Of a stretch of DNA of 64,000 bases, positions 12,001 through 23,897 are shown in pieces. Position 1 is the first letter of the stretch. Each line of letters opens with the position of its first letter. This DNA comes from Zerene cesonia (lineage: Eukaryota; Arthropoda; Insecta; Lepidoptera; Pieridae): assembly GCF_012273895.1 (NCBI RefSeq), contig NW_024045133.1:2662266-2726265 (forward strand), read 5' to 3'. The notes under the pieces were generated by a model that was not told where the DNA came from, did not search any database, and saw nothing but the letters and a program-made list of their open reading frames with translations. The position numbers and the translations under genes were made by a program.

Positions 12001-15000
12001 ATTCAAATGTAATATTTTTTTATAATTAAGTGTAACAGTATTTATGGCCAGACTAAGTATATAGACTATTTAAAACAACTCTTTCAGACCATAGGGGCGT
12101 ATGAATGTAAAATATGTGAAAAGCGTTTCGCCACTCAGCATAACTTGCACAAACACACCAAGAACCACTATGTATCACATCGCTGTTTATTCTGTAGATA
12201 TGAGACTGTCTCTCAGCATGCTGCAATCATACACTGTAGAGATAAACACTTTGAGGATGAAGCTGGTAGAGTGCGTTGTAGCCAGTGTGACAGTGTATTC
12301 ACGTAAGTATATTTATCTCTGAGAAATTTTTAAAAGAATAGAAAAAAAATTCTGATCACAAGGCCGGATATGAACCTGCGTCTCTTTGCCAAACCGTAGC
12401 GACGGGTAGATCCAGCCTCTCGGCCACTCGTGATCTCGGCTGCAGTAATCAAATTGCTTCCACTTTTCCGGTTTTGGTGCCTAAGGGGCAAGCCACGCCA
12501 TCTATTGAGATGATTTAGAAGCATCACAACCAATATGAAACATTATTTCAATGATTACACTATTGTATTGGATGGATTCAATGGAATGTGGCCTTTGTTA
12601 AATTTAATTTATTTAATTTTAATGCTATAATAATTAAATATCTTTATTTATTTAAGGCTTAGATAAAAGTTGCACACCCAGGAAACAAACACATTGGGCT
12701 GCTCTATCTATCTATCTCTCTCTATCCCTCTCTTACGCCTAAAGCAGTGAACCGGTTTGGATGAAATCTGCTTTAGAGATAGTGAAAATCTGTATCCCCC
12801 ACAGTTCCAGCTGTCACCCAATAGCTGAATACACATCCCAATTGAGATTTTTGTGTGAAAGAGTAACAAACATCCATACATAGACTATATAACTGCCATT
12901 CCCTCCTGTGTCTTGTAAACATAACATCAGATCTTAATTTAATATTAAAAATTTATATTTCATTTGATGTACTTGTTTCAGGTCTGTAGAGGAATTAGAA
13001 ATACACATGTCAAAGCATACAATATCTTGTCAGGAATGCGGGAGATACTTCAAGGGGAAGCACACCCTTAGAATGCATATAAGGTGAGCGTACGAAGTGT
13101 GATCTCACTCAAATTCGTGAGATGAATCAACCTCCCACCGTTCTGCGGCGCTTTTGTAGCGTCGTGTATTGATAAATTTATAAAAAACTGAATGACTTGA
13201 GAAATTTTTATTTTAATCAATTATTGTAATCATTGAAATAATGTTTCGTATTGGTTGTGATGGTTCTTAATCATCTCAATAGATGGCGTGGGGTGCCCCT
13301 TAGGTACATGAAACCGAAAGAGTAGAAGAAATTCGATTACTGTGGCGGGATCACGGGTGGCCGAGAGGCTAGGCGTTGCTACGGTTAGGCAAGAAACGCA
13401 GGTTCGAATCCTGCCTAGTGATCAAATTTTTTCTATTCTTTCAAAATTTCTCATTTATAAAGCATTTCAATGCTATAAAACTAAAAATTAAACTGAATGA
13501 CTTGTACTGATATTCGAAACTGGAAAGGGCTGTTGAAAAATCTTCTCTTAAGGGCGTAAATAGGATGGGGAGGGGGGAAGCTTTATCTTTTTTTTTGTAC
13601 AGGACTATTACGATTTTAATTCGTCTTTTGAAAAGACAAAACTTCCTTTTAAACCCATCTAAAAACACGTGAATCAGTTGAAAACCCTAAAAGGCTTGTG
13701 GTTCGTCTGATGGTAAGAGATCACCACCGCCCGTGAACATTCGCAGAGATAGTGCCTCAACGAATCCGTTGCCCGCTTAGGGGTAAGTGGTAAGGGATAA
13801 GGAAAGGATTGACAGCTGGACAGAAGGAATGGTCTGGGAGAGGTGAGGAGAAGGAAATTGACATAGAGGGAATTAGGAACTTGCATTTCAAAAGACATAA
13901 AAAAACCAAGGAGGCAATCAATTCGACTGTTTTTTATTCACTTTATACTCTTATTTCTTCCTTATTCCTTTATATTCCGTATGTGACTGAATATGTCTGA
14001 ATATTTAAAGTATTTAATTTTTTTGTGGAAACTTTGCTGATATGTGTATGGTATATGTCTATAATCTATAAGAATAATTGTATTGTATGTTTCCCAAAGA
14101 TAAATAAATGAATGAATGGATAAATTTCATTATGGCAATAAATCTCAACTGTTTGCTAGTGACTGTTTTTTTTTTTTTTACTTACAGACGCATCCACAAC
14201 GCCCATAGACAATACATATGTGACAGCTGTCAAAGGACATTCAACACGAAAAGCCGGCTCGAGTCGCACATGGCAACACACAGTGTCGCTCTCGCTGAAA
14301 AGCTGTCATATTGCGGCATTTGTAAAGTTCAATATAAAAACATATACGTGTATAGAAATCATTTGAAGAACAGCGTCAATCATTCAGAGAGAGCGTAAGT
14401 ATTTATCAACTGCTACTAGCTTTTGCCCGCGGCTTCGCACGCGTTAAATTCGGAGTAGTTTAATAGATGTTAATATACATATAAAACTTCCTCTCGAATT
14501 GCTCTATCTATAAAAAACTTAATAAAAATCCGTCAAATTGCGCAGTTTTAATGATTTAATAATTCATAGGTACATAAAGACAGACAGTGCAACTTTGTTT
14601 TATACTATCTGCACTAATATTATAAAGCTGAAGAGTTTGTTTGTTTGTTTGAACGCACTAAGCTCAGGAACTGCTAAAAATTCTTTCAGTGTTAGATAGC
14701 TCATTTATTGACGAAGGCTATCCTATCCTATCCTATCCTACGTCCTACTAATATTATAAATGCGAAAGTTTGTAAGGATGTGTGTGTTTGTTGCTCTTTC
14801 ACGCGAAAACTACTGAACCGATTGCAATGATTTTGGTACATAGACATCTGGAAAACTGGAATAACATATAGGCTACTTTTTATCCCGATATTCCTACGGG
14901 ATACGGACTTACGCGGGTGAAACCGCGGGGCGCAGTTAGACGATAAAAACGAGAAAGTCCGATTTTATATTTATTTGTTAAGTTCTCAACCACATAACTT

Positions 15001-17089
15001 TTTAGTGGGTGAACCTATTGTTTTGATTATTTTTTCATTTGAAAGCTCAAGCCTGCCATGTGGTGCGATTTAAATTGGATCTTGTTATAATATCTGTATT
15101 AAATGAAATCGGTTCGCGGGAAGTGGGAGAAAAACGGGTGTGAGTTACATACATACATACAAACATACAAGTGAAGCTAATAAAAGCGTGTTAAAAATAT
15201 TAGACCCTAGCCCATTATTAGACCCTAGCTATTCGCCGGGCGTTCGCGTAGACAAAAGAAAACTCGCATTGTACTCTTTTCCGTGAAACTACTATAAAGT
15301 GAAGTCCCGTGTCCCCTAGTGGGGTATTGGGCAGATGATGTACATCTGTTTCACTGATCGATTTTTCTTTTAGGGACAAGAAGGTGATCAGCCTTCTGTG
15401 TCCTGCCAGGCCGAGACATGCTTTTTTTGTGCGTCCCCACCGGGAATTGAACCCAGGACCCCTCGATTCTACTCTCTCGCGTTAACCACTGTACCAAGGT
15501 GAAACTACTATCCTTAAGTCGTTTCTCGAGTCTCCATCTATGTCTGTAACAAATTTCATCCGAATCGGTTCTTTTTTTTTATGTTACAGTTGGCAATGGA
15601 GCTGGTGGGACGCCTGATGGTAAGCGCTACCACCGCCCGTGGATATTTGGAGCGGCATAAGGTCCATTGCAGACCTTACGCCTCTACAAATGGATTGCCG
15701 ACTTTTTGGGAAGGGATTAAGAAAGGATTGGCGATAGGAATAAAGGAAAGGACTGGGAAGGGTCTGGAGACGGATATGGTTCAGTGGTATAGTCGTGAAA
15801 TAAGAGACAGACAGACAGACAGAGCTACATTAGCATTTATTATATCGGTTTAATTCATTTTTAGGTATAAATGTTCGCATTGCAACAAGATTTTCGCATC
15901 AAAATTATATCTACAGAAACATATAGATTTTTATCATTTGCTTAAATCGCCATATAAGTGCATTATTTGTAAAAAGGTATGTTATTTTTTTTAATTTATA
16001 TTATTAACATGAAAGTTTGGATGTTTGTCCGTTAATCATGATGAAACTACTGAACGGATTTTGATGAAACTTGGTATACGAACGGGGTATGAGCTGACTT
16101 GGGTGATAGGATACTTTTTATCCCGATTAAATGCTCTCTTGGGATAAAACAGGAAACTTGATATCCAGGCGGAGCCGGGACGAGCGTCTAGTGATTATTA
16201 AATTCAAAAGATATTCTTTTTGAAGTTTTATTTAAATATGTCTAGTATTTACAAACAAGGATTGTTTAATTTATTTTTTAATTCTAACCAATAAATATTT
16301 ATCTATGTTAAATTTCATTGCAATAAACTTTTATTCCAGTTATTCATATCCGAGTGGCGTTTAGTGAACCATAGACAAAAGCATCACGGACTAGCGAGGA
16401 CCAGAGACCACATTTGTAACATCTGTGGCAAGAGGTTTTATGTACGTTATTTTGTTATTTGTTAATAAATAAAAAGGCGCCATCTTGGTTAAAGACAAAT
16501 TATGATTGCCATAAAAAAACAATTTTTTAAACTTATACATTTATATCAATAGTCTATACTAATATCATAAAGCTGAAGAGTTTGTTTGTTTCTTTGTTTG
16601 AACGTACTAATCTCAGGAACTGCTGGTCCGATTTGAAAAATTCTCTCAGTGTTAGATAGCCCATTTATTGAGATCGGAGACATACGCTAAAACATTATTA
16701 CATATTAATAAACAAAGTCGATTTCCGTCGTCTGTGTGTATGCTTATCTTTATTACGATAGACATTATGATGTGTTTTTTAAATATATAGTGATTCAATG
16801 GGAAGGTTTATATTAATGATAAATTAGAAAACAAGGGGGAGGAAGTGTGTGTGTGTGTGTGTGTGGGGCGGGGGGGGGGTTACTCCCGAGTTTAGCGCGT
16901 GCGTGTCCACGGGCGAAAGCTAGCTAATTTTCTGTACATTCATAGACGTCATCTACGCTCCGTTCGCACCAGCTCACACACTCCGAAGTGAGGAGCTTCA
17001 TGTGTGAGGACTGCGGGCACACATTCAAACAGCGGCCTGCGTTGTATACACATTATCGTCTCGTACATAGAGGCATTAAACGGAAATAA
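9061..17089 (+). CDS. Gene B: ZAD-like / 11-finger C2H2 zinc-finger protein, complete
   Basis: Predicted nuclear DNA-binding regulator. Nine exons: 9061-9168, 9243-9356, 9878-10378, 12088-12302, 12982-13083, 14188-14394, 15865-15976, 16340-16441, 16946-17089. They total 1605 nt, 534 residues plus TAA, with matching phases throughout. The ZAD-like domain is split by a phase-0 intron: CKTC (about residues 9-12) in exon 1, CWEC in exon 2. Exon 3 is a long Lys/Asp/Glu-rich linker (about residues 75-220) ending in the first finger. Eleven fingers follow, beginning FKCDTC, YECKIC, HRCLFC, VRCSQC, ISCQEC, YICDSC, YCGIC, YKCSHC, YKCIIC, HICNIC and FMCEDC. The seventh has His-x6-His. The 1000-N gap lies in intron 3; exon 3 leaves and exon 4 enters in phase 0, so no exon need be missing, though one cannot be excluded. 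A Helitron-like repeat begins 23 nt after the stop. DNA target unknown. Confidence 0.93.
9421..9720 (+). repeat. Inverted repeat partner of 17690-18020
   Basis: About 300 bp in gene B intron 2, ending in a TA run, recurs in reverse orientation at 17690-18020 just past gene B, including the unusual middle part around CACCAATAGATGTCAGG. Its outer part resembles family H1. The two copies bracket exons 3 to 9 of gene B. Confidence 0.7.
10450..10640 (+). repeat. Helitron-like family H2
   Basis: Repeat with TATTGTAAAGCTCAAGAGTTTGT at the start, a CAGGAACTACTGGTCC core and AGACAGCCCATTAATTGAG. Other copies: 14610-14725, 16555-16690, 48000-48135 (plus); 52990-53165, 56345-56515, 59580-59740, 59865-60020 (minus). 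Non-coding. Confidence 0.55.
15300..15498 (-). mobile_element. SINE-1 copy in a gene B intron; other SINE-1 copies listed
   Basis: Flanked by GTGAAACTACTAT on both sides. Further SINE-1 copies: 7516-7690 (minus), 40255-40420 (plus, 5' truncated), 41463-41660 (plus), 45576-45786 (plus, with TGTGCTGCATGC duplications at 45564-45575 and 45787-45798), 49218-49360 (minus, partial) and 51910-52085 (minus, inserted in a dispersed-repeat copy). Confidence 0.8.
15990..16195 (+). repeat. Helitron-like family H3
   Basis: Repeat with a GAAACTACTGAACGGATTTT core ending GGGACGAGCGTCTAGTG. Other copies: 7895-8110, 55105-55280, 56515-56660, 63580-63660 (plus or partial) and 50470-50650 (minus). Non-coding. 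Confidence 0.55.
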
Positions 17090-17111
17090 TACACTGTGTT
17101 TTTATTTGCCT

Positions 17112-17318
17112 CATCCTACTAATATTATAAATGCGAAAGTTTGTAAGGATGTGTGTGTATTTGTTGCTCTTTCACGCAAAAACTACTGATCCGATTGCAA
17201 TAAAATTTGGTACGTAGACAGCTGGACAACTGGAATAACATATAGGCAACTTTTTATCCCGATATTGCTACGGGATACGGACTTACGCGGGTGAAACCGC
17301 GGTGCGCAGCTAGTACTG
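17112..17318 (+). mobile_element. Helitron-like short element, family H1
   Basis: Begins TCCTACTAATATTATAAATG and ends CGCAGCTAGT, matching the Helitron habit of 5' TC and 3' CTRR-T, without terminal inverted repeats; no coding capacity. It starts 23 nt after the gene B stop codon. Other copies: 3655-3860, 6347-6545, 14750-14940, 41095-41245, 43540-43735, 49990-50195, 52574-52775, 54895-55105 (plus); 4645-4855, 18330-18500, 57560-57745, 58376-58520, 63330-63515 (minus). Helitron membership is inferred from the ends only. Confidence 0.65.
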
Positions 17319-17733
17319 ATATATGGATTGAAATATTTGATGTTAATTTTCGTATCGATAAGGTTTATTTCATCCCTATTAGTATTATAAATGCGAAAGT
17401 AACTCTGTCTGGTTGTTACGCTTTCACGCCTAAACCACTGAACCGATTTTGAGAAAATTTGGTATGAAGATAGAACTGAACTTGGGAAAGGATATAGGCT
17501 AGTTTTTATCGCGAAAAAAGGGTTGAAAGAGGGGATGAAAGTTTGTATGAAAGTTCATTATTGTCAAACCAATTTTGATGAAACTTGGTATGATGCTGGA
17601 GCTAAACGTGGGAAAGAACAAAACATACTTTCTAATGCGAAGAAAATACTCCTTACTATGTCGCGCGATATAAGCGAATTCTACGCGGGCGAACAGCTAG
17701 TTATATCTTATACCTTTAAACGAGCAATTCTTG

Positions 17734-17764
<31 letters not shown>

Positions 17765-18862
17765 GGGATCTCGGAATCTCCAACGATTTCCATGAAATTT
17801 AGTATATAGGGGGTTTCGGGGGCGATAAATCGATCTAGCTAGGAATCTTTTTTTAGAAAATGTCAAATTCGTGTTTTATTCGTGTTTTTTTTTTCCTGAC
17901 ATCTATTGGTGAATAATAATACTATTTTGCTTCGTAGATAGCTGGACAACTGAAATAACACATAGGCACTTTTTATACCGATATTCCTACGGGATACGGA
18001 CTTACGCGGTTTCAACCGCGGGTGATAATGTAATAATGTAATAATGACACTTGAAATCATACATTGAACAAAAATTTATCGTAGATAGATTTGAATAATA
18101 ATTTTTAACAAAATGCCGGCTTCAAATTGTAATAGATAACATTTAAATAGGAAAAGTCGAAGTTCGAGGTATCGATTTTCTGGATATAAATTGAAAGCAT
18201 ATATTTATTTCAGCGGCTAAAATTGAAAATAAAAATCGTATAATCTATCTAATCATTAGTATTTGTACTATCTAATCTGTCAAATAAAGAATAAGTCACA
18301 TAATTAACTTCTAAATACGAAATTATTAGCTGCTCCCCGCGGTTTCACCCGCATAAGTCCATTTGCTTATATGTTATTCCAGTTGTCCGGCTGTCTACGT
18401 ACCAAATTTCATTGCAATCGTTTTAGTAGTTTTTGCGTGAAAGAGCAACAAACACACACACATCCTTACAAACTTTCGCATTTATATACAATATGATCTA
18501 TTTTCATACAGAGGTGTCTATATTCCTTCTCTTCAACAGCGTTATAGAAGTTTTAAATTGAATTATTCTGCAAAGACATAAAATGGCAAAAAACGTTGTT
18601 CAATCAAGCGATCATTCATATAAAGTATCACTTCATCAGATCACTTGTAAGTGATAAGGCCGCCTTCTGTGCTGTATGTATTAGCTTAAGTTTTATTGTA
18701 TGTATTTCCGCTGCGTAATACACACACAGCCCAATAAAGTGTTTAAAAAAAAAAAGAATGTATTAGACGATGAGATTTGCTGCGTTAACACGTTGGCTGC
18801 TGAAACACACCTGTTGTGTAAAAATGCTTGGAACCAAGGATGCGGCTTTACACGCCTAGCGT
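17319..18862. other. Spacer right of gene B: repeats only
   Basis: Contains a degraded repeat with a GCGGGCGAACAGCTAGTTA end (17343-17705), the inverted repeat copy 17690-18020, an H1 copy (18330-18500) and a LINE 3' tail (about 18640-18760, plus strand, ending in an A run). No exon seen. Confidence 0.6.
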
Positions 18863-19862
18863 NNNNNNNNNNNNNNNNNNNNNNNNNNNNNNNNNNNNNN
18901 NNNNNNNNNNNNNNNNNNNNNNNNNNNNNNNNNNNNNNNNNNNNNNNNNNNNNNNNNNNNNNNNNNNNNNNNNNNNNNNNNNNNNNNNNNNNNNNNNNNN
19001 NNNNNNNNNNNNNNNNNNNNNNNNNNNNNNNNNNNNNNNNNNNNNNNNNNNNNNNNNNNNNNNNNNNNNNNNNNNNNNNNNNNNNNNNNNNNNNNNNNNN
19101 NNNNNNNNNNNNNNNNNNNNNNNNNNNNNNNNNNNNNNNNNNNNNNNNNNNNNNNNNNNNNNNNNNNNNNNNNNNNNNNNNNNNNNNNNNNNNNNNNNNN
19201 NNNNNNNNNNNNNNNNNNNNNNNNNNNNNNNNNNNNNNNNNNNNNNNNNNNNNNNNNNNNNNNNNNNNNNNNNNNNNNNNNNNNNNNNNNNNNNNNNNNN
19301 NNNNNNNNNNNNNNNNNNNNNNNNNNNNNNNNNNNNNNNNNNNNNNNNNNNNNNNNNNNNNNNNNNNNNNNNNNNNNNNNNNNNNNNNNNNNNNNNNNNN
19401 NNNNNNNNNNNNNNNNNNNNNNNNNNNNNNNNNNNNNNNNNNNNNNNNNNNNNNNNNNNNNNNNNNNNNNNNNNNNNNNNNNNNNNNNNNNNNNNNNNNN
19501 NNNNNNNNNNNNNNNNNNNNNNNNNNNNNNNNNNNNNNNNNNNNNNNNNNNNNNNNNNNNNNNNNNNNNNNNNNNNNNNNNNNNNNNNNNNNNNNNNNNN
19601 NNNNNNNNNNNNNNNNNNNNNNNNNNNNNNNNNNNNNNNNNNNNNNNNNNNNNNNNNNNNNNNNNNNNNNNNNNNNNNNNNNNNNNNNNNNNNNNNNNNN
19701 NNNNNNNNNNNNNNNNNNNNNNNNNNNNNNNNNNNNNNNNNNNNNNNNNNNNNNNNNNNNNNNNNNNNNNNNNNNNNNNNNNNNNNNNNNNNNNNNNNNN
19801 NNNNNNNNNNNNNNNNNNNNNNNNNNNNNNNNNNNNNNNNNNNNNNNNNNNNNNNNNNNNNN

Positions 19863-22030
19863 TTAATTGCAGTAAAAAAATTTAGCTTTTTCTTAAGTGT
19901 GACCCATTAAAATTAATAAAATTTTAGAGAAGAAATATAAAATAACCAATGGTAGTGTTGCTGTGACAAAAGAAACTACTGACTTCCCTCTGCCATCACG
20001 CGGCATCCCTGTAAATAATATTCTTATTATTTACAGGTTTGAGACCTGTAAATAATAAGAATGTATCAAAGGCTGTAAATATTCAGGATATAAAATAACA
20101 AATCATTGAAATCAGTGATGTACTTATGGCCCTAGTACATACACTGGCCCAAATGAGCAATAAAAATGATAATGAACCAATAACTTCTTCAATAATTAAA
20201 GATATTCATATTAGAAATTTGTCAACACAATGTATATATAAACTCATAGAACTCCCTGTTTATGTAGTTACGGATCGACCTTTAACAGCTTAAAAAAATG
20301 GCATGTGTGTATGACCCATTAGATTAAGCTAAAGAGTGTCAATGCTCCTTGAGAACGTATTCTAAGAAACTGTCAGCGCTATGTTTGCGTCCACATATGT
20401 ATTAGCTTGTAACACTTGATTATTAAACTAGCCACCAAATCGGCAGAACACTTCTTTTATTTTAATTTTTCATTTAATTTTAAAATTAAATTAAATTGGT
20501 CTAATACGCTCCAAACCAGAAGTATGCATTTTAAATTTAATTTTGAAGATGCAAATCACAAGTACTCTCTCCTTATAAAATCTTTAAACGGAAAGGATGG
20601 TTAAAAGATCATGAATGGTTCCATTTCATATTCTTTCAATAGAAATTCTAAAAACCCTCTGCGTTTGATAAGTGTATGGTGTGAAATATTAGTGAAGGAA
20701 CATTTGAAACAGAATGTTTTAAATACCTCTTTTTAATTTTTATTTACAATCTATAGAATTAAGTATATAAAATACATCACGTTGATTTGATTGTGTGTAT
20801 GCACCATTACATTGCATAAACAATAGAAAAACAACAAATAGTTGTGGTTGTCGGTTGAGCATATTTTGATTTATGACATAACTCGACTCGACTTCACTGA
20901 CAAAAATTGGAAAACCTCCATCAACCTTATAAAAAAAAAAAAATAATACATAAAGCAACATAGCTGTAGATGGGACTTTATTAGCATCATAAATGAATTA
21001 TAAATTCGCACTTGGTCTGAATTCTCCCTTGCGAAAGTATCTCTACAACTTGGCTGGTCCCAATTGTAACACATTCCAAGAAGACTAGGGCCGTTGGTTT
21101 CGCCAACATTTGAAGCGCAGCACGAAATAGCTATGCAGGAGGTTTTAAGTTCTTTACCGATCCACGGGTCTTCCTACTCCGGGTTTCTCTTGGCTTTGGC
21201 CCTGCATGGGTAAAACGTACGAGAAACGAGGTAACCAACATCATAAGAAATTATATGAATCTATTGCATTCATTTTAGTATTCTAATGAGGTCAGTCATC
21301 TTGCATTAGGTTTAATTATTTGGTTTGTTTTGATTTAAAACACTGTTATCTTTAACCAGAAATAATACCTAATTTTATAATCCCATAAGTTTCTGTTTTT
21401 TTTTTATATTGATTTATCTTCAAAATCTCCCGATGTTATATATCATTTGATTAGTAAGTCCAAGGTCCTCACCACTGAGCCATCATTGCTTAACCTTATT
21501 CTATAAATATGAAGATATTTTCACACATTATGATCAAAGCTGTGGATGGGACTTTATTAGCATGATAAATGATGTACACATTTTTATTTGATTAGCATAA
21601 AAATTACATAATCATCTGTGCTCTGTTCAGTATATGTAATCTTTAATTAAATAAATAAATAAATCTTATTAATAAGATTTAATTAATGAGGTAGGTTTTT
21701 ATAGATGACCTATTGTTTCAGAAACTTATTTTTATTGTGTGTATTGCAGGATACCACCAGATAAGATAGTCATTTAATTTAAAGATATGTCAATAGAATT
21801 ATTGTGGTCTTGTCAAAGGAAGATGTTTAATGCAGATCTTTGATGACACTTTTATTAGCGTCATAAATGAATAAATAATGACTTGTGAATTAGCTCCTGG
21901 TCTTGTTTCTCCCTTGCCGCAGGCATCACTACAACTCGGGTGGTCCTTATTGCAAATACCATCAGGACTGTTGTTTTGACATGGTCATTTGGGTGTGTTG
22001 AAGGCATATCTATCTATGTACTATTCAAAT
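19863..22030. repeat. Non-coding region with degenerate repeats and foldbacks
   Basis: A motif block (TTTATTAGCATCATAAATGA, then TCTCCCTTGC, then ACAACTTGGCTGGTCC) occurs at about 20960-21075, partly at 21545-21580, and again, diverged, at about 21850-21980. Read on the minus strand, two blocks share a short N-x-P...C...D-x-PSC pattern, so this may be a decayed coding repeat. A 55-codon open frame at about 20127-20292 is not recognised. No intact gene. Confidence 0.45.
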
Positions 22031-22111
22031 TTCAGAGATAGTCTAATAGGGGATAAGCACAAGTAACTGTAGAGGTCAAACTGTACACTCAGTATAAATA
22101 CATGTCATATA

Positions 22112-22634
22112 GAGAGCTATATACTTAACTTGTAACATTAAACACATTTAAGGGTCCATATTCTATACAATAGTTGAAATTATACCTGGCTCTAATGGCT
22201 AGGCTCGAGCATTTCTTATCCTAACTGAGAAAACTATAAAATAAATTCTAGGTGTTGAGTATGTGTTAACAGTGAAAAGTGATAACAAATTACATGGTAC
22301 ATCTGTGCATTTTCGATTTTCCCTTGGACTCGCATATTACTCATCACTATAATAGTCCCCACTTTAGTAAGGGTGATGAAGGCTCCGTTTTCGCAACAGA
22401 AATTTTTATGGTTGTCTGCAGGTCATCGAAGGTGTCGGCTAGGTCCTCTCGATTTATCGATTTAAAATTTCCAGCCGTAAATGTAAATCCATATATCATT
22501 TATTGGGTTAGTTTAGATTGTACTGTCTTTGGTCTTTCTGCATTGGGTTTGGTCTTGGTACTTTATTTATTTATTCTTTATTGCTCTTAACAAAAACTAC
22601 AAAAACTTAATAAAATTGCAATATAAACAAACAT
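22112..22634. repeat. Segmental duplication copy 1 (with 23377-23897)
   Basis: About 520 bp is nearly identical to 23377-23897, starting GAGAGCTATATACTTAA and ending in the TTATTTATTCTTTA stretch and ATTGCAATATAAA. In copy 2 the end continues into a LINE 3' tail (to about 23960), showing the duplicated unit took in part of a LINE. A third, diverged partial copy is at about 25328-25490. Minus-strand frames of copy 2 encode INREDLADTFDDLQTTIK in an 88-residue open frame; copy 1 has a one-base shift after the same segment. Protein not recognised. Confidence 0.8.
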
Positions 22635-23376
22635 TAAAAAATGTCATTTGGGTGTGTTGAAAGCACAACCATGTAATTCAAGTTTAAGAGATTGTCTAAT
22701 TGTTTTTTATGTGAATGACAGTGCATGTTTACATAGTAAAAAATATGCCATCTTTAAAATGAGAAACAAAACTGATTTATCTATCAAAACCCAATTGATT
22801 ATGTAAATCAATTGATATAATAATATCCAACACACCTTCCTCTTGTAATTTTTACAATAATTTGTTTAACCAAACTCTATATAAAGCTAGTTTTGAATTT
22901 TGACAAAATAGAACAATTTTGACCTCGTGCAGAATGTTACAAATCATTTACAGAAACAAAGCATCACAGCCTCGGCCCCATAATTCTGGGGTCGCTAATT
23001 CTAGCAGTTCTTCTATTGAAGTCTCTTCAGAATCAAAATAATGATAGGGTCTGTTGGGATTATGGTTTTGGTGTGATTTATTTGTTGAATGATGGGAATG
23101 ATTTTGTAGAAAGATTGTCTCTTTATTTTTTTATTTTTTAATATAATTTATTTAGAGGGCTTTTAAACTATTGTTTATGTCAGCCCCATTGAAACAAAAA
23201 ACTTATAAACTAAATACAAACTTGATTAAAATAAAAAGAGATTAAAACAAAGTCTCTTTATTTAAAATTGAGTTGGAAGGTATCTTTACAATATGTATGA
23301 TAAGACATAATTGAGTCCAGACTCAATTCTGTCTTATCTAACTAACTAACTTAAGTATATAGCTCTCCAGACTCTG

Positions 23377-23897
23377 GAGAGCTATATACTTAAGTTGTAA
23401 CATTAAACACATTTAAGGGTCTATATTCTATACAATAGCTGAAATTATACCTGGCTCTAATGGCTAGGCTCGAGCATTTCTTATCCTAACTGAGAAAACT
23501 ATAAAATAAATTCTAGGTGTTGAGTGTGTGTTAACAGTGAAGAGTGATAAAAAATTACATGGTACATCTCTGCATTTTCGATTTTCCCTTGGACTCCCAT
23601 ATTACTCATCACTATAATAGTCCCCACTTTAGTAAGGGTGATGAAAGGCTTCGTTTTCGCAATAGAAATTTTTATGGTTGTCTGCAGGTCATCGAAGGTG
23701 TCAGCTAGGTCCTCTCGATTTATCGATTTAAAATTTCCAGCCGTAAATGCAAATGTATTTTTCATTTATTGGGTTAGCTTGGATTGTCCTGTCTTTGGGC
23801 TTTCTGCATTGGGTTTGGTCTCGATACTTTATTTATTTATTCTTTACTGCTCTTAACAAAAACTACAAAAACTTAATAAAATTGCAATATAAATAAT
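23377..23897. repeat. Segmental duplication copy 2
   Basis: Partner of 22112-22634. Its left edge is a 21-bp-arm foldback (23350-23394) that copy 1 lacks. Carries the longer version of the unrecognised minus-strand open frame (23765-23499). Confidence 0.8.
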
